Source of the DNA: Prototheca cutis | Lineage: Eukaryota > Chlorophyta > Trebouxiophyceae > Chlorellales > Chlorellaceae | Assembly: GCA_002897115.2 (NCBI GenBank) | Contig: BCIH01000014.1 | Span: 245,707-309,706, forward strand | DNA length: 64,000 bases | Reading direction: 5' to 3' | Shown: in pieces, positions 42,940-55,772 of the stretch | How the letters are laid out: each line of letters starts with the position of its first letter | Position numbering within the stretch: position 1 is the first letter of the stretch | Position numbers and translations under genes: made by a program | Notes under the pieces: model-generated | Told to the model about the DNA's origin: nothing | Databases searched by the model: none | The model's input: only the letters and a program-made list of their open reading frames with translations

Positions 42940-43477
42940 ACCCCCCCCCCCCCCAAAAAAAAGAAAAACCTACTGCCCCCCAATCTTCTGCAGAGGACTC
43001 CATGACCAGACTTGGCGGAGACAAATCGCCGCAGCAGCACCTGTGGAAGGATGTTGAGAGTGCCGGCACATGGAGTCCCAGCCGGATGTCTGTCCCTGCA
43101 TCCGCAGCGAAGGGGCATCGGGCGCGCTTATACGCCGATGTACGTCCGGGGTTGATACGCATGGTTTTGAGGAAGGGTCTGGGCCATACATTGGTCTCTC
43201 TCCTGCCGATGGCCACGCTCGTTGTCGACCATCCAACAGCAATGGTACCGGTTTCCAACCCGCGTAGGTGGCTGAGATTGGCCCCTCCCCCGATGGGAAT
43301 GTCCGCCGGACACGGAGCACACCGGTCACGCTGCGCCGCCGGGTGCTCCTCTCGGACTTTGCAAAGAGTTGCGGTGTGGAGGAGCAGGCTGGTCCGGAGC
43401 CAAGTGACGAGACCGTGGAGGATACCACCCCACCAAAAGAGAGCGAGAGCCGGGTGGACAGGGCTGTCGAGGTTTGA
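41478..43477 (+). CDS. Unidentified protein: hydrophobic N-terminus, coiled coils, acidic tail
   Basis: Eight exons: 41478-41585, 41716-41799, 41848-42082, 42266-42384, 42471-42521, 42685-42799, 42994-43139, 43268-43477; 355 residues, phases consistent throughout. Family not recognised. It starts MGNVLS, which fits an N-myristoylation site (Gly2, Ser6), and continues into a hydrophobic stretch (about residues 5-60) that could span or insert in a membrane. Two heptad-like helices follow: EELCKLRARVDELESLNGQL and LHQQLETALRNNKELADRL. A basic segment (RRTRSTPVTLRRRVLLSDF) precedes an acidic tail ending DRAVEV. Possibly a membrane-attached tether or organelle-associated scaffold; this is inference. 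A TGTAA signal at 43687-43691 supports the 3' end. The donors of exons 4 and 6 are the weakest. Confidence 0.55.
42904..42954. repeat. Poly-C tract before a splice acceptor
   Basis: A run of about 50 C broken by one A, then A-rich sequence, in intron 6 of the unidentified gene. It ends about 40 nt before the acceptor at 42993. Confidence 0.95.
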
Positions 43478-44310
43478 GGAACTGGTTAGTCCCAAGTATG
43501 GAATCCTCCGGGCGTTTTTGGATGTGTGTTTATCTCTGGTACTGCAGTCTGTATGGTGATGAGGCTCCCATCCTTGATCGTGATTGTCCATGCTCGCATA
43601 GTGTCTTTCCCACCTAGGCAACCAGGATGTGTTTCATTAGACAGCTGATCAACACGCTTTTCTGTCTGTTTTTAGATTTGATAACCTGTAATTGTCGGCT
43701 TCTCTTGCATCCGCTCAGAAAAGGAGGCAGCTCCACTGGGTGCGATGCATGTGTTGTCACAGAATTGGTTGGAAAGCCCGCCTTGGACGGCGCATCCACA
43801 CCATTCCAACCACGTCTCCTTTGAGTGCGTGCGTTCGACAGCTGAAACGAGTCGAATTATGACCACCAACCGGGTTGCAAGGCACGTCGAACTGCTTTGA
43901 GTGTGGGGCGGTGCCCTCGCTCGGATACGGTAGCATCTCGTTAACCAGCCGACCGAGGCCTCAACTTGACAAGCCTCGAAAGCTCGCCGACGTATCTGTA
44001 CGGCTTCTCGTTGCATCACAACAACGTTGTTTTACTCATAGAATGATTCAAATAACAATGTATACTCCTGATAGTGTGTTGTCGAGTGTATGAATGTGGT
44101 GATCGCGTGGGTGTTCTCGGACAGCCAGGGCGGCTACGCCCCAGCTGCAGGACACCATCCCAATGACCTCACGCTCTGTGGCAGGTTATGACGTCAGGAC
44201 ACTGACCCCGATCCACAGAATATTATTAATTCCCATGATATTGTCTTTTGGGAGTGCCATAAGGCTGGTTTGTCTGCGTTTGAAACCATTCCGAGGGAGG
44301 GTTGATCGAC
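43478..44310. other. Intergenic region (3' UTR and promoter, same strand)
   Basis: An 833-bp gap between two plus-strand genes. TGTAA at 43687-43691 probably ends the upstream transcript; the rest would be promoter for the ferritin-like gene. I see no other gene or repeat. Confidence 0.4.
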
Positions 44311-45927
44311 ATGGGGCTTGTGGCGGCTGTGCTGGTTGTGGGCCTGTTGGCTGTCCAAGGGTCCAATGCTCAGCCCCCGGGCTCCAACGCGGGCCTGCCC
44401 CCTTCGGCGACAGCGACAGGCCTGGCACCCCAGAAACTCAATGCTGCCATCGGTGAACACCTGATGGTGCGTGGGGTGTGAGGCTGGGTTGCCTGGGTGG
44501 GTATCTTTGTTGGGCGATGCAGGGCCCGGGCCTTGGACCTTGCGCAAGAACACACACACACACACACACACACACATTCTTATGCATGTCAGGACTCGGC
44601 ATGCACCTGGGACAGAAAAGCCCAACCAACAAGCAAACCCCTCCACAAGTGCAGAAAAAATTCAAGTACAGCGACGAGGATATCATGAGTTTCCTGGTAA
44701 ACACCGAGTGCCTGGAGGCCGAGTTCAATTCGTTTGCTGCCTTTGGTACGGGCATGCACCCAAAACTGTTTGGTCTGTCCGCTCCCAAGCCCATGGGCGG
44801 GCGCAAGGCATCGCTGTCCTGGGACATCCAGCTCTGGGCGGAGGAGGTGGCCCGTGACGAGATTGGCCATGTCCGCCTGCTGCACGAGGCACTGGGCGCC
44901 GCCGCGCCCCACTGCCCGCAGCTGAATATCGACGACGCATTCAAGGCCCTGTTCAATGATGCCATGGGCACACGCAATGTGGAATGGGATCCGTACAAGG
45001 ACGACGTCCACTTTGTGCTCAGCACTTTTGCCCTGGAGGAGATTGGCGCCACGGGGGACAAGGGCTGCACCGGGCTCGCGGCGGTCAATGGGAACGGCAC
45101 GGTCGTCGACCTCATCGGGGGGCTGGCCCAGTCCGCAGGGTACCAATCCGCCGCGGACCGGTACATCCTGTGGACCAAGCGCAACGAAACGCTGCCAGAA
45201 TTTGGCAAGACGGTTGATGAAGTCATGGAGAAGCTGACCGCCTACCGCCAGGACCTGACGGGGGATGTCCTCATCGACCAGGGTCTGTCGTACTACCGGG
45301 GTATCAACGTCGTGCCCACCGACGGCAACGGGGTCACGCTGGGCCGCACGCCCCAGCAGGTCCTCCACATCCTGACCCTTGGCAGCTACAGGGGCAAGGG
45401 TGGGTTTTTCCCAGAGGTAAGGGGTATTCATCATGGAAGTGGGAGGTCTTGTCGCATGCGTACCTGGATGTGCATGCGTGTGGAACCATCCTGTCACCCA
45501 TGCATACACTGGCCGTATGTGTGGAAACAGCCAGTGCACGAAAGACCTCAGACACACAAACCATCGTTCTTCAGGGGGTGAATGGCAGGATCAACTCGCC
45601 GAGCCCGCTGAACCCGCCGTCCTCACTGTCGAGCCTGGTGAAGGAAGCCAACAAGCCCTATACAATCGTCAAGAGCTGGGAAGACATCAAGGACCCCTAC
45701 GCCACAGAGGTACGTGATGCAGAGTTCCCTGAGATTTTGCTGGGATACTGAGGGCTGGGGTCCGTTTCCCTTCTTTCTTCCTGCAAATCAGGGGGTCCAC
45801 CATAGCTGTTTGCCGTGCGGAGGATGGATGTGAGACCTTGCATGATCGTGGCATTGTGGGTCTCATCACCTCCCTCCCTCACGGGCCCCTCGATCAGCTG
45901 CCGGACACCGTCAAAAGCGAGCTGTGA
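44311..45927 (+). CDS. Secreted ferritin-like protein, desiccation-related PCC13-62 family
   Basis: Ferritin-like four-helix protein of the family that includes the resurrection-plant desiccation protein PCC13-62; the biochemical role is unknown. Four exons: 44311-44466, 44655-45416, 45575-45709 and a last exon about 45823-45927; about 385 residues. The signal peptide MGLVAAVLVVGLLAVQGSNA predicts secretion. The domain starts DIMSFLVNTECLEAEF, then GMHPKLFG, IQLWAEEVARDEIGHVRLLH, QQVLHILTLGSYRGKGGFFP and GVNGRI. The Glu of LNTECLEAEF and the E..H pair of ARDEIGHVR are the expected metal-ligand type residues. The last exon (ETLHDRGIVGLITSLPHGPL) is supported by open frame, GC3 and a TGTAA at 46043-46047, but its acceptor is uncertain. 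Intron 1 contains a (CA)n tract. Confidence 0.85.
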
Positions 45928-47538
45928 TTCGGAGGCTTGTCAGGCCCAGGCAAAGAGCACGTCTTGGCAAATTCATGAGATCACATGGCGTCCTTGTATA
46001 TTATGCGATTCCTGCAATGGATGTATGCAGTGCATGCATGCATGTAACATATGATGATTCAATCAGTTTAGGGATGCTTGTCGATGCCCACATCCACTTG
46101 ATCGATGGGGATTTCAGGGACTTGGCTCAGACCCCTTCCTTCCGGGGTGTCCCACGTGGTAGCACCATTGGAAGGTGGATGGCATCTTCGCCGTCATTAA
46201 GAGTTGGCAGACCAGGTTTTCCAGGTCCTCGGTGGTTCGCCCGCGTCCACGCCGCAACTCCGCACAATGTCAGACCAACTGAGCGTGCAGCCACATAGAA
46301 CACGTGGAATCACGCGGTGCACCAACTGAGGCCCAAACAATTCCCCATGCACTGCCCAGTGTGGACGTTGAAGCTGACTCCCAGACTGAGCTGCCAACAA
46401 GCCATGGACTGCTTGTTACTTCCCTTGATTTGATGAGGCACCATTTAAGATGAATATGAAGACATGAATGGGAAGCTGTGCTGTGGAATCCCCCCCAGAA
46501 AGCGCTTGTTCAAACGGTCCATGCTGGGTGCAACCCAGGCTCCCAGTACCCCCCTTAGAAAGCCCCGCCCCCGCCGTCGCGGATGAGGGCCGGAGGCGGC
46601 CTACCGAGAAACCTAAACAGGTGCACATATACAGCGCCAACTGCTGTAACACATCATATGCGAAGGTCCATACTATTGGTTTCTAATGTTAACAAGCACT
46701 GCGCGAGCCGGTACGCGCCGTTCAGAGGGCACGACCTCCGCGGGTGCGCCCCGCGCGAACTTCGAAGAGTGATTGCTCGCAAGTATGCCCCGTTATGATG
46801 CAGAGGTACTGTTCATGCACTGTTGTATGGATATCGAGTAAGCATTTCTGTGGGGCGGGACAAGGGGATGCGGCACGGGAAGGCCGGATGGGCTGGAACG
46901 GGAATGCATTGCGAGCCTGCCGTCACGGGTGACTCAGCGGGCGACAGATCAGAGCTTCTCTGCGCGCCAAAATTTCCGGGAACCAGGTGGTGGGACTACA
47001 CAGAGGCTCACGAGAGCTCAGGGAGCACCCTCCATGGCCCCCGCGATTCGAAAAACACACATTTGGATTGCACACAGCAGAAAGTTTCCTACTAGGGGGC
47101 CTTCGCCTGGGACCTGGACCGGGCCCTTTACAGCTCGGGGCCAGTCCGCCTGAGGAGGCCGCTGCTTTATACAACGGCGATGCTGGTGCGACTTTTCATG
47201 CCTTCTCAACAACATTGTGTGGCTTGAAAAGCCTAGAGGCATTGGAAAATTAGGCTCATCGCGCCTGCACAGTCGCATCGCCTTCGGGCACCCCTGGCAA
47301 CCCGGGGGAAGTGATCAGGAGGAGCGTGGAGCCTCCTGGATCATCTCCCAGTCCGAGTATGATTGAGCGCATTCAATCACTGGGAGTGTTTGCATGATTT
47401 GAGCCGTCTCCAGACAAGGTAAGGGCAGTGTTGGGGGTTGACATGAACATTGTCATCGGGCGGCGGGGACTGGGCAGGCAGGCATGCGAAAGACCTCCCC
47501 GTTCGATCTGGCTTGCTGCAGGCCCGGCCCTGACCGCC
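45928..47538. other. Long intergenic region upstream of SWR1
   Basis: A 1.6-kb gap. TGTAA at 46043-46047 probably ends the ferritin-like transcript. The middle holds copy D of repeat family 2. I see no convincing ORF or RNA gene; the last few hundred bp would be the SWR1 promoter and leader. Confidence 0.45.
46585..46795 (+). repeat. Dispersed repeat family 2, copy D
   Basis: Similar, in the same orientation, to 28035-28235, best over the block around CGAACTTCGAAGAGTGATTG. Identity outside this block is moderate and gapped. Confidence 0.5.
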
Positions 47539-48095
47539 ATGGCGTCTGTGAAAGAGGAACCTCATGGCGAGGAGCTGGGCATCCTGCTGGGAGATGACGC
47601 AAAGGTGCAAGCCGATCTGGCCCGGACCGGGCAGCTGCTCCAGCAGGCGGCTGCCATCCGGGATGTCCGGGCTGCAGTCAAGGTGTGCACACGCCCTGGC
47701 GTGAATGGTGGTAGATAATGTCTGTAGGGCATGGCGTTCCATGGGTTGATATGGCTGACTGTGTGGAAGCAGAGGAAAGGGGCGGCGGATGGCCGAGCTG
47801 GGAGAGAATATTGGCAATGGGGCGGGTTCCAGGGACTCGTTGCTGTTGCCGTGACAGTGTGTTTTAGTGCTCATGTTTCGACTCTTTCTGCACCCAACCA
47901 CTGGTCAGGTGCCTCCTTGGCCGGAGCCCAAACGAGAAGGCAAGACGCACTGGGACCACCTGCTTGAGGAGATGGCGGTGAGTTTTGATGGCTTGGTCCT
48001 TGGACCGCATGAGTATGTGTTGTATTGCAGTGATTGGGATCTGCCTCTGTTCCTTTGGACCAATGCAACCCCCTCCTCCTCTGTGACATCCCCCC

Positions 48096-48127
<32 letters not shown>

Positions 48128-51100
48128 ATTGGCAGTGGCTGGCCAAGGAGTTTCAAAAGGAGAGGGCCTGGAAGCTGAAGCAGGCCAAGCGCTTTGCGGT
48201 GGCAGTCGCGCGGTCCGACAAGGACCTGGAGTCGCGAGTGGTGGCACGGGAGCGGGAGGAGGCGCGCGTGCTGCGGCGTCGTGCGGCATGGATCGGCCGG
48301 GAGGTAATGGCCTTTTGGGACAAGGCAGGCCGGCTCGTGGCACATCGCCGCCGGGCTGAGGCCGAAGCCCGAAAGAAGGAGATCATGGACCAGCAGGTCT
48401 GCCGGGAGTAGTCGTAGGGCTTGCAATGGGCTTTCGTATTTCTTTTTGGGGGAAAGGGTGTGCATGTGCGTGTCTGTTGGTGTCCCTCGCTCGGTCGGCA
48501 GCAAATGAACAAGCAGCTTGCGTGCTTGATGGGTCCGCAGAAGCGAGGAGCTGTCAAGTTCGCTGCCTTGCTGTTGCTGCATCTCCACAACAGTTCTGCT
48601 CATGGACACCCCCTGGACACCCACCAAATTCTATCCTGCAGCTGGTGTTTCTGCTGGGGCAAACGCAGCGTTATTCCTCCATGCTCGCCGAGAGGCTGAG
48701 CAAAGAAGAGGAGGAAGAAGCCGATGCTCGGAGGCGATCAGAGGCAGCGGCTGCTGTGGCAGAAGCGCTGCCTGGCGACGTATCTGAGCCGTTGCCGACA
48801 GCTCAGACTGGACCGCCGGCTGGCAGTCAAGTCGCTGCAGGGGACAGCTCTCCAATGCCCAAAATAGGACCGGCCAGTGGAGCTGGAACACCGTCGGATG
48901 CAGTCAGAGTTGATGATGTATGGGGGCCGAGTGTATTGCAAACCAGGGAGTTGCCACACCCGGAGCCAGATCCCTCCGGACGACAGGACACCCTCCAGTC
49001 CCACGAGGCGCACGAGGACATGCTGATTGACCAAGCCCTGGACGGGATGGGATCTGAAGGTGAGGCTTCGGAGGATTACGCGGCAATGTCCGACGATGCC
49101 GACGATGAGGCCACGCTAGAGGAAGAGGAGGAAGTGGCCAGAGCTGAGGGCCACTCAAAAATGGCACGTCTGCTTTGGGGGGGGTGGGGGGAGGGGCCCC
49201 AAGGGGCCTGAGTTGTATGAAAATGTGTGTGCATATGGAAGTGTGTGGGGATTTGCATGCTGGTGGAGCTGATTGTTGGCACCCAACCACACATTTATCA
49301 CAGACGGAGGCGTCAGAGGTGGCGGGCCTGGCAGAGGATGCGGACGTTCCGCTCGATCAATTGCTGGCTTCGTACGGAATCCCCGCCGAGGCCATGCCCG
49401 TGCCGCTGTCTGCCGCAAAGTCATTCGGAAACAATGCACAGACGGCGCCCGAGCCATCGATGCCGGATGCAAGCGCCCGCATCATGCATCCCGAGCCTGC
49501 TCAACAGCCTGTGGACGCGGCTAGCACCGAATCTCGGCTGGCGAGGGAAGGGTTTGGCCTTGCGACGGGGCCTGTATCTGGAGCGGCGGCATCCGCCGAT
49601 GAGGAAGACAGTGGCGGTACGTTGCGAGTGCCTTGGGCAGGGGGGGACCTGTGTCTGCTATGCTAGCTGTGTGGTTCAGAGAAAATTGTTTTACTGGCCG
49701 CAGAAGCGTGCGGTGATGTGTGGACGTGCATGTTTTTGGGAAGGCCCAGAGGTTTGAGCATTGGGCAGGGCAGTCAAGCATACCTGCATCTCTGGAAGAA
49801 AGCCAGCTGAATGTACCCCTCAATCCCACCCCCCCCTCCCCCCCACCCCCAAAAAAAAACAAAAACAAAAAAAACAGGAGACTATTCCGGTGACTCTGAC
49901 AGTGCGGACGACGAGGCGACACTGGAGGAGGAAGAGGCAGAGGAAGCGGCCGAAGATGGCGTGGATGCGGCGCGGGCCGAGGAGCTTGCCGGCCTGGCCG
50001 ACGATGCTGACCTGGACCTTGATCAGCTGCTGTCTCGTTACGGCTATGTCCGGCCTGGAGGTGGCGGCGATGAGGAGGAGGCGGGGCGCGATGATGATGG
50101 GCAGCACCAACCCTCTAGTGCTGCTGCTGCCTCCTTGAAAGCAGAGACGGCGATGGCAGTGGATGAAGCGCAGCCTGACCAGGCAATGTCGCTAGACTCC
50201 ACACGGGCACCGTCACAGAATGGGTTGACAGCTGTCAAGCAGGAGCACGAAGAGGGACACCGACCAGGGTTGGCATCGTCGTCAGAAGGGCAACGCCTAC
50301 AGGTTGGCTCTCCGAGCCCACCAGTCGTCGGCGGTGGGCCGCCGGCCGACAGCATGACGGATGCCCTGGCGACAATGCAGGAAATCCAGCCCAAGGGCAA
50401 CACGCTTTCCACCACCACCATCGTTACCAAGGTTGTTAAGATTGTCGGTTAGGGGCTTTGTTAATATTTGGCGGCTTTGTCCCTTGGCGAATGGCATGAT
50501 GATGCGCTGGCAAGTCGGCGGCAGGAGGAGTGTAGTCAATTTTTGTAGAACAGTCAAGTGCGGAAGCATTCCCCTGACCTACCCATCCCTCTTCATTTCT
50601 CCCACTGCAGCCGCCATTCCTGCTCAAGGGCACGCTGCGCGAGTACCAGCAAATCGGCTTGGACTGGCTGGTCACCTTGTACCAAAAACGCCTCAATGGT
50701 GTGGTTTTTGTGTGTGTGTGTGNGGGGGGGGGGGGGGGGGGGGGGGGGGGGGGCGGCTCGGCTGCAGAGGCATTGTAATGTTGTTGTTGGTGCGCTGCAT
50801 CGGGGGGGGACTGCGCCGGGATACCTGCAGACTGTGATAGCCAAAACTCGCACTCGCACTCGCACTCGCACCCCAGCCTGCCATTCCATGCATCCAACAC
50901 GCTGTGGCCGCAGGGATTCTGGCCGACGAGATGGGCCTGGGCAAGACCATCCAGACCATCTCGCTGCTGAGCTATCTTGCATGCGAACTGTGAGTTTGTG
51001 TGTGGGTGTGCGCGGGTGACGGGGAAGGGGGGGACTTTCTTGGATGGCGGATGTTCGTGGTTCATAAACGCATGTGGCAGTGGCGGCTTACGACAAAGTT

Positions 51101-54100
51101 GAGTTTTGTCTTTCTTGCTTGCTTCCTTCCACAGGGGCGACTGGGGCCCGCACCTGATCGTGGTGCCCACATCCGTGATGCTCAACTGGGAGATGGAGTT
51201 TAAGAAGTGGTGCGGAGCTGAATTTGGGATATGATGCACATATGGCGTTTGCTAGGAAAAGCTGGCGGTTGTCGGTCCAGCAAAACCAGACTTTGCAGCC
51301 AACTCGCTCCCCCCCGAAACACGTGCACAGGTGCCCCGCCTTCAAGTTGCTGACGTACTATGGCAGCGTGAAAGAAAGGGCGGCCAAGCGCCAGGGCTGG
51401 TCCAAGCCCAACGCTTTTCATGTCTGCATCACCAGCTACACCCTCATCCTCCAGGTTTGTTGTTGTTGTTGTCTGGAAGCTGCATGGAAGCTGCCTTAAG
51501 TGATATGTCGACATGTCTTGCAGCTTGGTATCCGGTGGCTTTTTTTGTCACAAGCAGGGCTGGGGCTTTCAGAGACCCTCCCGAAATCCCCCTCCCCTCT
51601 CACACACCACATACACAACACAACAAACAGGATGCTCGGATGTTCAAGCGCAAAAAGTGGAAGTATTTGATCCTGGACGAGGCGCACATGATCAAGAACT
51701 GGAAGAGCCAGCGCTGGCAAACCCTGCTGAATTTCAGCTCCAAGCGCCGCCTGCTCATCACAGGTGCCATTTACGATGGAGCGGGGTGTAAAGTGCTGGC
51801 CGATTTTGCAGATGACTGCGGTGTGATGTGCCGTCTCCAGGTTGCCGTCGTTGGTATTACAGCAGTACAGGTACAGGCAAGCGACTCCATGCCAATCTCC
51901 ATCCCCTCAACCCCGTCCTGGCACAGGCACACCGCTGCAAAACGATCTGATGGAACTGTGGAGTCTGATGCACTTTCTCATGCCTCAAGTCTTTGCCAGC
52001 CATGCGCAGTTCAGGGACTGGTTTTCAAATCCGCTGACCGGCATGGTCGAGGGGTCTGCAGAGGTGAGTGGGATTGGTTTCTCTTGCAGGAGTCGCATGG
52101 ATTTTGAACAGGCTGCCCTGCTCATGAGCAGGGTGTGCCGTGCACCACCATGTTGGCAGCCAGCATCGAACCGCGCATGCGGGATCCACACATGTGCGGC
52201 CCACTGACCAAACGCCCTGATGCGCCTCCACCAAATGAAATCAGATGAACCGGGCGATCGTGGAGCGGTTGCACGCCGTGCTGCGCCCCTTCCTCCTGCG
52301 ACGGCTCAAACGTGACGTCGAGAAACAGCTTCCGGCCAAGCATGAGCATATCCTGTACTGCAGGTGTGTGTATGTGTGTGTGTGTGTGTTGAGGGCGGCC
52401 TGCGATGGTATTGTTTGTTAATCCTTTGCACAACAGCCGGTGCACATAGGGAATGCGGTGGTTCTTTGAACGATCTCCACACACACACACACACCGACAG
52501 GCTTTCCAAGCGACAGCGACAGCTGTACGAGGAGTACATGGCGAGCTCCAGCACGAGAAGTGCGCTGGCAAGCGGCAACTACATGGGTATCATGAACTGC
52601 CTGATGCAGCTGCGCAAGGTGTGCAACCACCCCGATCTGTTCGAGCCAAGGCCAATCGTTTCGTCCCTGGACATGGCGCCAGGGCTCGAGCTCTGGGTGC
52701 CCAGCGCCGTGGGCCGCATGGCGCCACCACTTGGCGCCGCCCGGGATCCCCTGCTGACCTGGCGAGGCGGGGCGCTTGATGTCATCATGCCAGGCACCCT
52801 GGCCTGGGTAGCACTGGCCAGCAATGAGCTGGCCGAGCCTGTGTCGAGTTTTGAGGCTGCAGTTTCAGCATTGTGGGCTGGGGGCCAGGTGTCGCAGACC
52901 GATCTCGGTGCAGCACTGCCCTTGGCAGCGGCCGACCCGGGGTCGCTGGCCGCTTGGCTGTGTCGCCCCATATCGTCCCCGGCACAGGCAGCAGCACGCG
53001 CGGCCACACTGGAGACGGTCTCCCGGGCGTTGCGCTGGCGTGCGGGGCGCATCGAGGAGCTGGGACAGCTGTCCCGCTGGCGGCTCAGCTGTGCTGCAAG
53101 GGGACCGGCACTGGGAGCTGAAATGGCTACGTCGTTGCATCTGCGGGCGAGACCAGAACTTGTGCACGAACTCGCATCAAGTCCCCAGCACTACCTTGAC
53201 TTTCCCAATGCCCTCAGGTGTGCCTTTTTTTGGGGGGGGGGGGNGGGCATAGTTTCTTTTGGGGGGAGGAGTGGGGGAGTTGAGATGGCGGAGGCTGTGG
53301 TGCAGTGCTGTCCTGTGTGGTCGTTTCCGGGGTGGAACAGCAGCTCGGCAGCCCTGGCTGGCATGGCAAATCCAAACTCACTCCCTTGGAACAAAAATAT
53401 CGCTAATGATGCCAGGGACGCGGTGCTCCTGCCCGAGCAGCGGATGGCGCACATGCGTGAGGAGCTGGAGGCATTTGCGGTGGTCATTCCACGTGCTCGG
53501 GCACCTGCGCCCCGTCTTGTGTGTTCCCGGCCAGATCCAGCCGCCGTTTGCCGTGCCGCCGCGGCCACCGTCGCCCTGGCCCAGGTGATGTGGATGGTTG
53601 GGGGTCAGGATTTAAGGGGGGTTTTGTCTGTGTACATCGGCACAGTCTCCACGTGGTGCTTGCAGGATCCATGGCACCCCAGCAGGGACCTCAGATGAGT
53701 TTTAAAGAACCAACAAAACTCGACACAACATGATGCTCCCCGCTACATGCAGGCGTGGTATACACGTGGCAAAGTCATACACCTTGCTCGGACGCGGGCG
53801 AGCCTGAATTTCCCGGACAAGCGCCTGGTGCAGTACGACTCTGGCAAGCTGCAGGAGCTGGCGGCGCTGCTGCCCAAGCTGCGGGCGGGGGGACACCGCG
53901 CCCTCATCTTCACGCAAATGTCCCGCATGCTCGACGTCCTGGAGGCATTTTTAAGTCTGCAGGGCCTGACCTACGTCCGCCTGGATGGCGCGACCAAGCC
54001 CGAGCAGCGCCAGCTCCTCATGCAGGTCTGTGTTTGGGTGGGCATTGGGCTTGAGATGGGAGGGAGGGGGGCAGGAGCGGCGTTGGACATGGGGGGTATC

Positions 54101-55692
54101 TGGACATACCAGACTCAGTGTGAAGATGCCAGTTCGTGTTCATGGATGAAGGCCAGCCCAATTGTTAACGACCTATGCACCCCCACAAATGCCATGACAC
54201 CCAACTGATGCACCTGCAGCGCTTTAATACCGACCCCAAGATCTTCTGTTTCATCCTTTCCACGCGCTCTGGGGGTGTGGGCATGAACCTGACTGGTGCC
54301 GACACCGTCATGTGCGTTGTTAATCTCTTGGGTCAACTTGCATGGTGCCCCTGGGGGGGGGGGGGGGGGGGGCCTCCAACGGGTGTGTGCACGCAAAGGT
54401 CTTGTTTCAGGTGGCACAGCGTGACCGAAACCTTGATTGCCAGATCATTCAAATCTGAAAAATCTCCTTCCTCCACTCGCCCATGCAGATTCTACGATTC
54501 TGGTATGGAGGGTTCTGTGTTCAAGAGCAATTCTGGGGAGAAAGGGAGTTGGCTTTGGGGTTTGTCTTGCAGCGTCCGCTGCTTGACATGCTCCGCAGTA
54601 ATGCACGCCGTGACTGTCGCAGTTCTGCAGCATGGCCGTTTCAAGTTCATTCACGATCAACCTCCCCCCACCAATCTTTGGTTGCAGACTGGAATCCAGC
54701 GATGGATGCTCAGGCACAGGACCGGTGCCATCGCATCGGTCAGACGCGGGAAGTCCACATCTACCGCATGATCAGGTTTTGGGGGGGGGGGGGGGCTTTG
54801 TGGGCATGGGTCGAAATGGTGTGGCAACTGAAGCAGAGGATGTGCGACTGACTCTCTGCATTCATAAGACTTGTCCATCTTGCTGCTGCACACACCCCAC
54901 ACCCCATCCCCCACCCCACGCAGCCAACACACGATTGAGGAAAACATCCTGAAAAAATCAGATCAGAAACGACACTTGGACTTCTTGGCCATCCAGGTTT
55001 GTGGGTGGGGCTGGTCGCCCCTTTTTAGAAAAGGGGGAATGGCTAGAGGCAACGGCAGGAGTCAATCAGGGCATGTGCCCTCCAATGGGCCCATGCCGGG
55101 TGCATGCATGTGGAATTGAGGCTCTGGACGGTTTATTACTCCGGTCAGTCGAGCAAAACCCATCCCTCCCTTTCCCCTGGGACAGTCTGGCGGGTTCACG
55201 ACGGACATGTTGAGCAAGCTTGACCCCGGCGAGATGCTCGTGGCTGGCATGAGTGGTGAAGGCCGGGCCCCTGGCCAACCGTCACAGCAGGAGCTGGCAG
55301 TGGCCATGCGAGCCGCCGAGGATGCCGGCGACGCTGAGGCCGCCACGGCGGCAGAGCTCGAGTCGGCCGCACAAATGGACGAGTTTGTCAAGGTATGCTT
55401 TGTCTGTCTGTCTGTTTTAGGGTGTGTGTGCTTGACGAATAAGCATCTGATGCGCAAGCTATATGCCAGCGCCTTCCCTCCATACATATGCAAACCAATT
55501 CAATCAATCCCCGCCCACAGGAGCCGACGCCTGTGGGCAGGCAGGGTGAGGGTGGGGAGGATGAGGAAGGAGAGGACGAGCCCAGTGTCACGCCTGGTCG
55601 CGAGGGCAGCTCCACCCCCGCACCCGCCGCCGAGCCTTCAGAAGATGCCGATGAGCTCATGAGCTCCCAGCCAGGTGGGTTTGTGTGTGTGT

Positions 55693-55772
<80 letters not shown>

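Noticed and set aside
50850..50873. CTCGCA hexanucleotide repeat considered as a CRISPR-like or telomeric array
   Set aside because: Four short tandem units inside an intron, with no spacers and no telomere-like sequence; a simple microsatellite.
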